From: Sulfuricurvum sp.
GTDB lineage: Bacteria; Campylobacterota; Campylobacteria; Campylobacterales; Sulfurimonadaceae
DNA: 45,835 nt
Assembly: GCA_028718525.1 (NCBI GenBank)
Contig: JAQULP010000016.1
Span: forward strand, 1-45,835
Direction of reading: 5' to 3'
Positions 6,689 through 15,243 of the stretch are shown here, one piece after another. Position 1 is the first letter of the stretch; each line of letters starts with the position of its first letter. The position numbers and the translations under genes were made by a program. The notes below the pieces were generated by a model, which ran no database searches, had not been told where the DNA came from, and saw only the letters and a list, made by a program, of their open reading frames with translations.

Positions 6689-7813
6689 ATGAACAGATTG
6701 CTAAAAACACTATGTGTTGCGGCATCACTGTCGGCTACTACCATATTGATGGCGGCCGATGGGTATAAGAACAATAATATTCTTATCTCTGCCGAAGAAG
6801 CGGTCAAGCTGATTGGCAATCCAAAAGTGATGTTCGTATCGGGAGATAGCGAAGATATATATAAGCTTGGTCATATTAAAGGGTCCGTTGAGATGTACGC
6901 TCACCACCTTCACCATTCAGATATTACCGGTGAGATGCATTGTGCACCACTTTACCGTTGTGTGGATGATGCCGAGAAATATATCGGAAGCAAAGGGATC
7001 AGCAATGATATGATGATCATTGCGTATGATGACTATAAAGGGCCGAATGCGACGGGTGTCTATTCCTTTTTTACGAGTTTCGGTCACAAAAATGTCAAAG
7101 TTCTTAACGGCGGTCGTAATGCAATGATGGCAGTGGATCCGGCTCAAAAAGAGTATAATGAACTTAACTCTCAGCTGAAAGAGATCAAAAAAACGCAAAA
7201 AGCCGATAAAGAGGCGTTGAAAAAAGACGCTAATGTCGATAAAGAGGCGTTGAAAGCTTCAATTGCAAAAGCTGATAACGATATCAAAACACTTCAAGCC
7301 AAAATGACTGAAGTGGAAAAACAACTTCTCGTCGTTAAAGGTGATGAAGTCGATACACCGAAGAAATACACAATCGATCCTAAGAAAATTGACTATTCAG
7401 TTATCGCAGGAAAAGAAGAAGTACAGCACGCAATGGAAGATATCCTTAAAAACGGGAAAAATTCCAAATACGTGATTATCGATTCTCGCGGTATGGCAGA
7501 GATAATCGGTGAGCGTAAAATGGATAACGTTGCACGCGGCGGGCACGTTCCAGGGGCTACATTTATTGAATGGAGTCAAATTTCAGATGCCGATAAAAAA
7601 TTGTCATTTAAGCCTGCAGCGGATATCCAAGCAGTATACGACAAATATGGTATCACCAAAGATAAGACGATATATGCGTATTGTCACGTAGGTGCTGGAC
7701 GCAGTTCAGAGCACATTACGGCACTTCAGCTTCTGGGTTACAAAAATGTCAAAGTCTTCACTGGAAGCTGGGACGTTTGGGGTAACGACATGAACCTTCC
7801 GATTAAACGATAA
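6689..7813 (+). CDS. Exported two-domain rhodanese (sulfurtransferase)
   Basis: A signal peptide (about 1-22) is followed by two rhodanese domains. The second has the catalytic loop YCHVGAGRSS with the active-site Cys at 332. The first has YDDYKGPNATG in the loop position (from residue 113) and lacks Cys, the usual inactive first domain of tandem rhodaneses. Between them lies an unusual charged, probably coiled-coil segment (about 154-228, rich in Lys, Glu and Gln) with a local repeat DKEALK. Rhodaneses move sulfane sulfur from thiosulfate or polysulfide to acceptors. It has an AAGGAG ribosome binding site and lies 9 bp before the catalytic subunit gene, so it very likely works in the periplasm with that enzyme, either handling sulfur substrates or binding released sulfur. 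Confidence 0.88.
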   Translation: MNRLLKTLCVAASLSATTILMAADGYKNNNILISAEEAVKLIGNPKVMFVSGDSEDIYKLGHIKGSVEMYAHHLHHSDITGEMHCAPLYRCVDDAEKYIGSKGISNDMMIIAYDDYKGPNATGVYSFFTSFGHKNVKVLNGGRNAMMAVDPAQKEYNELNSQLKEIKKTQKADKEALKKDANVDKEALKASIAKADNDIKTLQAKMTEVEKQLLVVKGDEVDTPKKYTIDPKKIDYSVIAGKEEVQHAMEDILKNGKNSKYVIIDSRGMAEIIGERKMDNVARGGHVPGATFIEWSQISDADKKLSFKPAADIQAVYDKYGITKDKTIYAYCHVGAGRSSEHITALQLLGYKNVKVFTGSWDVWGNDMNLPIKR

Positions 7814-7822
7814 GGCAGAAAT

Positions 7823-10735
7823 ATGACAAAAGTAATGAACAATAATCGTCGTGACTTCCTGAAAGTATCAGGGATGACGGCTGCGTTGGTAGCATCACAA
7901 GGCTCACTCTTCGCAAAAACAAACGTAATGTCGGTTGAAAACGGTAAAAGTAACTATCCGAACACCAATTACAGTGAAGACATGTACCGCAATGAGTTTG
8001 CTTTTACCTATGGGAAAAAAGAGGAACACGGGTTTGCTTACCACTGTGTCAACTGTCAAGGTAACTGTGCATGGGAAGTATGGTCTAACAACGGTGTTGT
8101 TACCCGTGAAAATCAATCGGCCCGTTATCCGGTAATCAACGCTAAAATCCCTGACTTCAATCCACGCGGATGTAACAAAGGGGTTCAGCACTCACAAGTG
8201 ATGTACCAAAAAGACCGTATCCTTTATCCGATGGTTCGTGTCGGTGAGCGCGGTGAAGGTAAATGGAAACGCGTTAGCTGGGATGAAGCGGCTGAGCGTG
8301 TATGTCAAGAGATTTTCGATTGTATGACCGATCCTGAACGCGGCCCGGATAAACTAATGGTTCATGCCGGTACGGGTCTTTTGACTGAGGGTCGTCGTGG
8401 TGCGCCACTTCGTTTCTCAACTCAGCTTGGTGCCATCCGTATTTATCCGTCATCATACCTAGGAGATATGTTCTCAGGTGCGGCGATCGCTTACGGTGAA
8501 GGTAACGTCGGTTGTACATGGGATTTCATGTATAACGTCGATACCGCGGTAATGTGGGGTGGAAATCCGTCGGTTTCCCGTATCCCGGATGCCCACTTTG
8601 TTTGGGAAGGGAAATATAACGGAGCGAAAATCATCGTTATTACTCCGGAATTCAATGCAACCGCTAAATCAGCGGACCTTTGGATTCCTATCAAAGCGGG
8701 TGCAGATAACATTTTGGCGATGAGCGTCATCAACGTTATCCTGAATGAAAAACTTTTCAAACCGGAATTTATGAAAACATTTACCGATCTTCCGTTCTTG
8801 GTCGATGTTAAAACCCAAAAAATGATTCGTCGTTCAGAGATGGAACATGCTGCGAACGAAGAAGATCATCATAAATTTGAAGAAGAGTTCTACAGTATGA
8901 ACAAAGCGACCGGCAAAGTTGCTTTGATGCCGGGTACTGAAGGTAGCAAAATCAAGTCTCTCCGCTTGGACGAGCAAGGTATTGTTCCTGAACTTGAAGG
9001 TACATGGACTATTACCGATATCCACGGTCATAAACGCGAAGTGACTACGGTATTTGAAATGCTGAAAAAATCGGCTGCAAAATTTGCTCCGGAAGCGACC
9101 AAAGAGATTACGGGAGTACACCCTGATACCGTTCGACAATTGGCTCGTGACATCGCGTTACCGAAAGTTGTTGAGATTACAACCGGATTCTCGTTGAATA
9201 AATATTTCAACGGTGTTATGACCATTTGGAACATCGCTTCTATCTGCGGATTGACCGGTCGTATGGGACCGTACGGCGGATTGAATACGGAAAATGAATT
9301 TACCCTATCCGGTCTTGGCGCATTGTCAGGATTTAGCGGTAAGTACAATGCACGTTTCGGTTCAGGTTTCGTTGGCGAATTCGTATTTGGCGACGGAATG
9401 AAAACGTTTGATCAGTACTTCAGTGATGAAGACGTTAAACGTGCTCAAAACGGTATGTCGAAAAAAGAGTACATGGCGGTTGTTTCTGAAATGCTCGGCC
9501 AAGGTAAAAACAATAATATTAACCTTGATTCTAAACATGGTAATGTTAACAAACCTTGGTGGCAGCCTGACTGTGCCTTGATCGTTGCGGACTCTAAATT
9601 CCGTCGTAACAAAGGTTCAGATTACCGTAAAGCATTCTTGAGTAAAACGAAATTCTACGGATATGTCGATTACCGTATGTCAGAAGCGGCACAATTCGCC
9701 GACGTATTACTTCCGGCTAAATCGCACTACGAAGTGTATGACCTTCGTACCTCTCCGGGTTATCACCGTTTTACGAATTTGGCGCAACCGGTTGCTAACA
9801 TCAAAAATATCGGTGAAGCAATGGATGAGTGGTCAATGTTCACTTTCTTGGCTAAAAAATTGGAAGAGATTGCAAATCGTCCGGAAAACGTAGCAAAAGC
9901 GAAAGTAAAAGATCACCCTAAATATGCAAAACCGGGTTTCCATGACTTGACGATTTTCCATAAAGAGTACACTAATACCGATGCTGAATCTGAGGGTGCG
10001 GGTGAAGTTTATCTCGGAACCGATAAAATGGCGGTTCAAGCTGCGTTAGAGAAATGTGAGCAGTATGAACCGTGGACGATGGAAAAAATGTATAAGGTGG
10101 GCGGATTCTTGCTGATCAATGAAAAAGCGGCAAAATCTTCACCTCTTTATTCAGACCGTCCGTACAGTTCAATGGAATTCCATCTTTATAAATTTGAGCG
10201 CCTTGATACGGTGTCCGGCCGTCAAACGTTCTATGTTGACCATGAAATGTACATCAAATTGGGTGCGGCAACGAATACCGGTATGGAGGGGATTCGTCCT
10301 CAATCGAAAGATTATCCGTACGTATTCATGACACCGCATGCTCGTTGGTCAATTCACTCGAACTATAAAACATCCCGTACGTTGTTGCGTTTGCAACGTG
10401 GTGTTCCTGCGATTCAAGTAAATCGTGTGGTTGCCGAAGCAAAAGGGATTAAAGACGGTGATACTATCCGTATCTACAATGCATTGGGTGAGTTCTATGC
10501 AATGGCAAAACTCTCTTCTTCCGCGCCGGCTGATGGTTTGGTAATGGAGCATGGATGGGAGCCGTACATGTATTTGAAAAACAAAGGGCACAATGAAGTT
10601 GTTCCAACATCGTTGAACCTTCTTGAAATGGCTGATGGTTGGGGTCACTTGAAATTCGGTGGTCTTTGGGACGGTAACCAATACGCTTACGATGGTGCTG
10701 TTAACTACGAAAAAGCAAAAGACGCAAAGTATTAA
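7823..10735 (+). CDS. Type II DMSO-reductase-family molybdoenzyme, catalytic subunit
   Basis: A Tat signal (RRDFLK at 9-14) shows export to the periplasm. The first Fe-S cluster is bound by H74-x3-C78-x3-C82-x34-C117, the same His/Cys spacing as in NarG-type enzymes, which places it in the type II group (nitrate, selenate, chlorate and perchlorate reductases, DMS and ethylbenzene dehydrogenases). The probable molybdenum ligand is D215 in YLGDMFSGA, followed by the PDAHF motif typical of the group. At 970 residues it is close in length to EbdA and longer than SerA or DdhA. The C-terminal molybdopterin dinucleotide-binding domain is present (about 830-960). The substrate cannot be told from sequence. 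Neighbours supply an iron-sulfur subunit, haem subunit and TorD chaperone. Confidence 0.9.
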   Translation: MTKVMNNNRRDFLKVSGMTAALVASQGSLFAKTNVMSVENGKSNYPNTNYSEDMYRNEFAFTYGKKEEHGFAYHCVNCQGNCAWEVWSNNGVVTRENQSARYPVINAKIPDFNPRGCNKGVQHSQVMYQKDRILYPMVRVGERGEGKWKRVSWDEAAERVCQEIFDCMTDPERGPDKLMVHAGTGLLTEGRRGAPLRFSTQLGAIRIYPSSYLGDMFSGAAIAYGEGNVGCTWDFMYNVDTAVMWGGNPSVSRIPDAHFVWEGKYNGAKIIVITPEFNATAKSADLWIPIKAGADNILAMSVINVILNEKLFKPEFMKTFTDLPFLVDVKTQKMIRRSEMEHAANEEDHHKFEEEFYSMNKATGKVALMPGTEGSKIKSLRLDEQGIVPELEGTWTITDIHGHKREVTTVFEMLKKSAAKFAPEATKEITGVHPDTVRQLARDIALPKVVEITTGFSLNKYFNGVMTIWNIASICGLTGRMGPYGGLNTENEFTLSGLGALSGFSGKYNARFGSGFVGEFVFGDGMKTFDQYFSDEDVKRAQNGMSKKEYMAVVSEMLGQGKNNNINLDSKHGNVNKPWWQPDCALIVADSKFRRNKGSDYRKAFLSKTKFYGYVDYRMSEAAQFADVLLPAKSHYEVYDLRTSPGYHRFTNLAQPVANIKNIGEAMDEWSMFTFLAKKLEEIANRPENVAKAKVKDHPKYAKPGFHDLTIFHKEYTNTDAESEGAGEVYLGTDKMAVQAALEKCEQYEPWTMEKMYKVGGFLLINEKAAKSSPLYSDRPYSSMEFHLYKFERLDTVSGRQTFYVDHEMYIKLGAATNTGMEGIRPQSKDYPYVFMTPHARWSIHSNYKTSRTLLRLQRGVPAIQVNRVVAEAKGIKDGDTIRIYNALGEFYAMAKLSSSAPADGLVMEHGWEPYMYLKNKGHNEVVPTSLNLLEMADGWGHLKFGGLWDGNQYAYDGAVNYEKAKDAKY

Positions 10736-10744
10736 GGGGTAGTA

Positions 10745-11842
10745 ATGTCTAAAAGACAATTAGCAATGGTAATGGACCTGAACAAATGTATCGGGTGCCA
10801 AACATGTACCGTAGCATGTAAAACGCAATGGACGAACCGCAACGGTCGTGAGTATATGTACTGGAATAACGTTGAAACCTATCCAGGTACAGGTTATCCT
10901 AAAAACTGGATGGAGCTTGGCGGCGGATTTGACGCGGCCGGTGACCTCCAACCGGGTGTGATCCCAAATCTTGAAGCAGATTACGGGGTACCTTGGGATT
11001 ATAACTATGAGTCTTTGATGGGCGGCATGGCGGATAGCAATACTTTCCACCCTCATGTTTCTCCAACTTGGGGACCAAACTGGGATGAAGACCAAGGTGC
11101 CGGTGCATTCCCACAAGACAACTATTTCTTCTATTTGCCGCGTATTTGTAACCACTGTACAAATCCGGGTTGTTTGAGTGCATGTCCGCGTGACGCAATC
11201 TTCAAACGCGAAGAAGACGGTGTTGTATTGGTTGACTTGGATCGTTGTCAAGGTTACCGCTACTGTATCGCGGGATGCCCTTACAAAAAAATCTATTTCA
11301 ATCCAAAAATCTCTAAATCAGAGAAATGTATCCTATGTTTCCCACGTATCGAACAAGGGTTGCCACCAGCGTGTGCACAGCAGTGTGTCGGACGTATCCG
11401 TTTCGTAGGTTTCTTGGATGATGAAGAGTCCCAAGTCTATAAATTGGTACATAAATATAAAGTAGCTCTTGGATTGCGTTCAGATTACGGAACACAACCG
11501 AACGTCTATTATATTCCTCCAACCGAATCTCCGGCAAAATTTGATGCTGAAGGTAAAATCATTGAAGGTTCAACACGTCTTCCGATCGAAGAGTTGGAAA
11601 AATTGTTCGGACCAGCAGTTCATGATTCGATCAAAACGCTTAAAGCGGAGATGAAAAAACGTAAAGAAACCGGTATGAGTGAATTGATGGATCTCTTGAT
11701 CGCGTACCAACATTCGGATATGTTCCGTTTGGATAACCACTATTATCAAGAAGTGGCGAAACAAAACAAACGTAATCCATTGGCACCGGTAGATACCCGT
11801 TATATTGCCGGTAAATTTACTAAAGCAGGAGGGCACCACTAA
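10745..11842 (+). CDS. Type II molybdoenzyme iron-sulfur (beta) subunit
   Basis: This 365-residue protein carries four Fe-S cluster motifs in the order seen in NarH, DdhB and EbdB: C15/C18/C21/C25, C135/C138/C143/C147, C168/C174/C178 and C195/C198/C210/C214. In the third set the second Cys is replaced by Tyr 171 (CQGYRYC), so it should hold a [3Fe-4S] cluster. NarH has Trp at the same point. It has no signal peptide and would be carried across the membrane by the Tat signal of the catalytic subunit. It relays electrons from the molybdenum site to the haem subunit. The gene starts 9 bp after the catalytic gene and its stop overlaps the next start (TAATG). Confidence 0.93.
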   Translation: MSKRQLAMVMDLNKCIGCQTCTVACKTQWTNRNGREYMYWNNVETYPGTGYPKNWMELGGGFDAAGDLQPGVIPNLEADYGVPWDYNYESLMGGMADSNTFHPHVSPTWGPNWDEDQGAGAFPQDNYFFYLPRICNHCTNPGCLSACPRDAIFKREEDGVVLVDLDRCQGYRYCIAGCPYKKIYFNPKISKSEKCILCFPRIEQGLPPACAQQCVGRIRFVGFLDDEESQVYKLVHKYKVALGLRSDYGTQPNVYYIPPTESPAKFDAEGKIIEGSTRLPIEELEKLFGPAVHDSIKTLKAEMKKRKETGMSELMDLLIAYQHSDMFRLDNHYYQEVAKQNKRNPLAPVDTRYIAGKFTKAGGHH

Positions 11843-13035
11843 TGAAAAAGCTACTTACGACTATCCTTTCATTGGGTGTTGCCGCATCTGCGGCAATCGC
11901 AGGCGATCTTTCATTGACTGCGGCAAAGGTTTCTGACGATCTTGCCAAGGTTACTGCCGACTCTGCACTCTGGAGCAAAGCTAAATTTGCAACCGTAGAG
12001 CTTTATCCTCAAACGGCTATCGAATTCAACGATAAAAAAGCCGTTGAGGCGAACAAAGGGAACAAAGGGAAAAAAGCCCAAGTTGCTGCTGTTCACAACG
12101 GTAAAGATCTTGCGATCATGATTAAATGGCCTGACGGTACAAAAAGCGTTCAGGGATCACATTCGTCTGATACCTATAGCGACGGTTTTGCGGTGCAGTT
12201 TGCATCGAATTCCAAACAACCTCTTCCGTATATCGGAATGGGTTCTGCAGGGCGCCCGGTAGTGGTCCATCTTCAAAAATCGACGGCCGCTGTGTATGAG
12301 CCAAACGGAAACAAAGATGTTTCGACTCAATTAAACCGTCAGCAAACCGGTGTTTTCAATGAAGAACTTGCTGCGTATGACGCTAAAGTTAAAGGATTGG
12401 CAAAAACTGACTACGAGCGTGTTTTCGTAGGTGAAGGTTTCCGCTCTATCACCGAAATTAAAGACGGTTCGGTGAAATCCAATGCATCTATGAACTATAA
12501 TAACGGATGGACGGGAACTCTTGTCCGACCGATTAAAGATGCTTACATGGATGGAACCGGTACAGCGGCTGTAGCGCTTGCGGTATGGGACGGAGATAAA
12601 ATGGGGCGTAACGGTTTGAAAAACCTCTCTTCATGGGTTGCCGTAAATCTAGAGGGGATGAAACCAAATGCAAAAGTGGTTTCTGAAGCGACAGAAGCAC
12701 CTAAAGGGGATGCTGCTAAAGGTAAAGAGGCGGCTGATGCAAACGGATGTGCCGGTTGTCACCAAATCACTGCAGACGCACCGGAAAGTGTTATGGCTCC
12801 GTCACTTGTCAATATCGGCGGTTACTCAACGGCTGCCTATTTGCGTGAGTCAATCTTAAAACCTTCTGCGGTAGTTGTTCCAGGTTATAATCGTAATGCT
12901 CATGCCAACACACCTTGGTATACTATTGAAAAAGGTAAACGCGTATCAACAATGACAGACTACAGCTTCTTGGATAAAGCAACTGTAGAGAACATTGTGG
13001 CGTATCTTAAAACCCTCAAAGCGGAGGTAGAATAA
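11842..13035 (+). CDS. Haem b gamma subunit fused to cytochrome c domain
   Basis: A signal peptide (1-20) precedes an ethylbenzene-dehydrogenase/DMS-dehydrogenase gamma-type domain (about 25-275) with SDGFAVQFA, an IGMGSAGRPVVVHL block and the closing KNLSSW segment. Met 133 and Lys 260 are candidate haem b ligands by position. After an Ala/Lys linker comes a cytochrome c domain (about 288-397) with CAGCH at 303-307 and Met 371 as the likely second ligand. In characterised relatives (DdhC, EbdC, SerC) the haem b subunit stands alone and passes electrons to a separate cytochrome. Here donor and acceptor are one chain, a built-in haem b to haem c wire to the periplasmic cytochrome pool. Start and stop overlap both neighbours by one base. 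Confidence 0.85.
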   Translation: MKKLLTTILSLGVAASAAIAGDLSLTAAKVSDDLAKVTADSALWSKAKFATVELYPQTAIEFNDKKAVEANKGNKGKKAQVAAVHNGKDLAIMIKWPDGTKSVQGSHSSDTYSDGFAVQFASNSKQPLPYIGMGSAGRPVVVHLQKSTAAVYEPNGNKDVSTQLNRQQTGVFNEELAAYDAKVKGLAKTDYERVFVGEGFRSITEIKDGSVKSNASMNYNNGWTGTLVRPIKDAYMDGTGTAAVALAVWDGDKMGRNGLKNLSSWVAVNLEGMKPNAKVVSEATEAPKGDAAKGKEAADANGCAGCHQITADAPESVMAPSLVNIGGYSTAAYLRESILKPSAVVVPGYNRNAHANTPWYTIEKGKRVSTMTDYSFLDKATVENIVAYLKTLKAEVE

Positions 13036-13439
13036 TGAAAAAGGTAGCAATGCTATGTGCCGCTCTTGTTTTCAGTGCGTTTGCTGCTGACAACGAGCCA
13101 CAAGAATTTGACGGACTCTTAACAACTCCAAACTGCGCTGCTAATGGTGCATTTGCCGATTGTTATTTAGAAAACTATGCGTGCGGATCAGACGGATGTT
13201 TTAAAGACATCGCTGCCGGAGAGCGTAAAAAGCCTAATATCGCTCTTTTCCAGCACAACACGGGTAAAACATATCTTGTTGATGTCTCTAAATTAAATTT
13301 ATCAGAATTGGGTGAAGGGATGAATAAAAACGGTGTCGTTATCGTCGGTGTTCTCGATGAGAAAACCAATACGATCGCGGCTACTGAGTTTAAAGCACCG
13401 CCTCCGCCGAAAAAATCATTTTTCAAAGGGTGCCTATAA
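13035..13439 (+). CDS. Small exported Cys-rich protein of molybdoenzyme operon
   Basis: The ATG overlaps the stop of the haem subunit, so this is the fifth gene of the operon. A signal peptide (1-18, ending SAFAA) is followed by a mature protein of about 116 residues with Cys at 34, 43, 50, 55 and 133 and a single His at 74. No C-x-x-C-H or ferredoxin motif is present. The C-terminus is Pro/Lys-rich (APPPPKKSFF) and ends KGCL. The Cys pairs could form disulfides or bind metal. I recognise no family. Position suggests an extra subunit or a periplasmic assembly or protection factor for the enzyme, which is inference. Confidence 0.75.
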   Translation: MKKVAMLCAALVFSAFAADNEPQEFDGLLTTPNCAANGAFADCYLENYACGSDGCFKDIAAGERKKPNIALFQHNTGKTYLVDVSKLNLSELGEGMNKNGVVIVGVLDEKTNTIAATEFKAPPPPKKSFFKGCL

Positions 13440-13448
13440 GGCATCGCC

Positions 13449-13473
13449 TTGGTATGAGCCTAGCTCATACCAA
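13449..13473. terminator. Perfect 11-bp hairpin between operon halves
   Basis: TTGGTATGAGC (13449-13459) and GCTCATACCAA (13463-13473) are perfect reverse complements around a 3-nt loop (CTA), starting 10 bp after the stop of the Cys-rich gene. There is no T-run behind it. It could be a rho-assisted terminator, an mRNA-stabilising stem that sets subunit genes above the chaperone gene in expression, or an operator. Confidence 0.55.
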
Positions 13474-13587
13474 ATATCTGCCTAGACCGGTAGATTCTAA
13501 AGCATACCATTCTGACTAGTTTTGACCGTTAGGCTATTTCGAAGCCCTGCTATGACACAATCCCTTACTTTTTTTAGGAATACATGA

Positions 13588-14157
13588 ATGAATAACGAAT
13601 ATCGTCTTTATATCTATGCTTTCTTGTCACGTGTAATGAGTGACATTCCTGATCGTCGTTTTATCAATGATCTCAAAAATAACGAATCTTTGTTGGAGAT
13701 TATCGGTGAAGAGACGAAAGAGTGGATACTTTCAACGGATAATGAAGCTATTTACGATCAATTGAATACCGATTTTACATCGATGTTCATTCTGAATACA
13801 CAACCGGTTGAGTCATTTGTTCTGGATGCTAAAAATGAGACACTGGTCGGATTGCAAAATCCGGTAATGGCATTTTATTTTACCCACGGATTTGAAGTCA
13901 ATATGGATCAAACTGAGATTATGGCACCGGATCATCTGGGTATCGAATTAGCCTTTATGCAAACGCTGGTTTACCGCAATGAAGAAGAACCGCAGTTGGA
14001 TTTTTTGGATCAGCACATTTTCCCTTGGGTCGTTCCCTACATGATGGGGATGAAAAGTATGGCTGATACCCCTTTTTATCGAGATCTATGTGATTTTATC
14101 GTTGAGTTTTTAACAGCGGATTATGCCTATTTAACCGAAAGAAGAACCAATGGGTAA
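13588..14157 (+). CDS. TorD/DmsD-family molybdoenzyme chaperone
   Basis: This 189-residue all-helical cytoplasmic protein has the family hallmarks: an APDHLGIELAFM helix in the middle (about residues 112-123) and a HIFPW segment (about 146-150) followed by a helix rich in small residues. TorD-like proteins bind the Tat signal of a partner molybdoenzyme, hold it unfolded until the cofactor is inserted and block early export. The partner is almost certainly the RRDFLK-bearing catalytic subunit encoded 3 kb upstream. The gene is separated from the subunit genes by a 148-bp gap with a strong hairpin, and overlaps the following ferredoxin gene by 8 bp. Confidence 0.88.
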   Translation: MNNEYRLYIYAFLSRVMSDIPDRRFINDLKNNESLLEIIGEETKEWILSTDNEAIYDQLNTDFTSMFILNTQPVESFVLDAKNETLVGLQNPVMAFYFTHGFEVNMDQTEIMAPDHLGIELAFMQTLVYRNEEEPQLDFLDQHIFPWVVPYMMGMKSMADTPFYRDLCDFIVEFLTADYAYLTERRTNG

Positions 14158-15235
14158 TATGAATTTCGTTCAGAGAAGTAATCTTTTTAACTTCACGGCG
14201 ACACGCTGTCTACGAAACGAGTACTATCATAATGATTGCCGGATTTGTATCGATTTATGTCCAAAAGGGGCATTTCATATTGTCCGTAACAAATTAACGC
14301 TATTTGAGAATGAGTGTATCGGGTGTGCGGGGTGCATCGGGAGCTGTCCGACAGAATCGCTGGAGATCGAAAGCTTCGACCCTAACGGATTTGCCGCATC
14401 GTATGTGAACCAAAGTGATACGACACTCTCCTGTAAAGTCTCGACGCCGTGCCTTGGAGTATTTGATACCGAACATTATGCGGTGATGGCGCTACGTTCT
14501 CAAAAAAATGTAGCATGCGATCTCAGTCATTGTGCCGGATGTGTTTTGAATGAGAATGGCAAGTTAGGGGATGTGATTCGTGAAAAAATTGACGTTGCCA
14601 ACGATTTTTTAACATCCATTCAAACTCCTTACCGTATTGAAACCATAGAGATGCAAGAGCAACAGAACGAGCGTCGAGCTCTGTTTAGAAAAGGGTTCGA
14701 AAAAATCAAAGAATCGGTTGTCAACGACTCAGGTGCAGAAATAGCGATGACGACGGCTCATCACAAACTTCCGGACATGAAGATGCCGTTGAAACGGATT
14801 CTCTTGAAAAATTCGTTGAAAGAGGTTATCGGAGGGGTCGAAAAAACAGATTTTGCTGAAACGAGCCCGCTCTTTTTTAATAAACAGATCGATTTTCACA
14901 GCTGTACCAATTGCGGTGAATGTACCCAATTTTGCCCCACCGACGCACTGTTCCCGACTTCGGATAAACAGGGGATTTTCTTTTCGCAAGGAAAATGCAT
15001 CGGATGCAGCATTTGTGAAGAGATCTGTAAACCGAAAGCCATTACCAAAAAAGTAGGGTTTGATTTAGTCAGTATCGCTTTTGACCGTGCTGAACAATTG
15101 GTCCACTACGAGATGGTGATGTGTCATGAATGCCGTTGCCCTTATCCGTATAAAGGGGGCGATCCTATTTGCGATCGCTGTGCCGACTATACCAAAACAT
15201 TCAGCAATATGTTTACCCTCGCAAAAGATATGTAG
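14150..15235 (+). CDS. Multi-cluster ferredoxin-type protein
   Basis: This 361-residue cytoplasmic protein has two dicluster ferredoxin modules. The first uses C20, C30/C33/C37 and C56/C59/C62/C66. The second uses C252/C255/C258/C262 and C283/C286/C289/C293. Between them is a Cys-containing domain (C95, C101, C123, C128, C131; CAGC at 128-131) and a helical stretch. The C-terminus has a rubredoxin-like or zinc-type set (CHECRC at 325-330 and CDRC at 341-344). No signal or membrane segment is present. The start overlaps the chaperone gene by 8 bp. Similar proteins accompany some TorD-type chaperones in molybdoenzyme loci. A role in electron supply during enzyme maturation or in linking the enzyme to the cell's electron pool is inference. 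Confidence 0.8.
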   Translation: MGNMNFVQRSNLFNFTATRCLRNEYYHNDCRICIDLCPKGAFHIVRNKLTLFENECIGCAGCIGSCPTESLEIESFDPNGFAASYVNQSDTTLSCKVSTPCLGVFDTEHYAVMALRSQKNVACDLSHCAGCVLNENGKLGDVIREKIDVANDFLTSIQTPYRIETIEMQEQQNERRALFRKGFEKIKESVVNDSGAEIAMTTAHHKLPDMKMPLKRILLKNSLKEVIGGVEKTDFAETSPLFFNKQIDFHSCTNCGECTQFCPTDALFPTSDKQGIFFSQGKCIGCSICEEICKPKAITKKVGFDLVSIAFDRAEQLVHYEMVMCHECRCPYPYKGGDPICDRCADYTKTFSNMFTLAKDM

Positions 15236-15243
15236 AGAGATAA

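Noticed and set aside
7150-7290. Short repeated DKEALK-coding units as a possible tandem repeat element
   Set aside because: Only two copies that stay in frame inside a coiled-coil insert; local protein repeat, not a mobile or CRISPR-like element.
7823-10735. Calling the molybdoenzyme a nitrate, perchlorate or polysulfide reductase
   Set aside because: Metal-site motifs show the type II group, but substrate cannot be fixed by reading. No chlorite dismutase or nitrate transporter is nearby, and polysulfide reductases belong to a different group.
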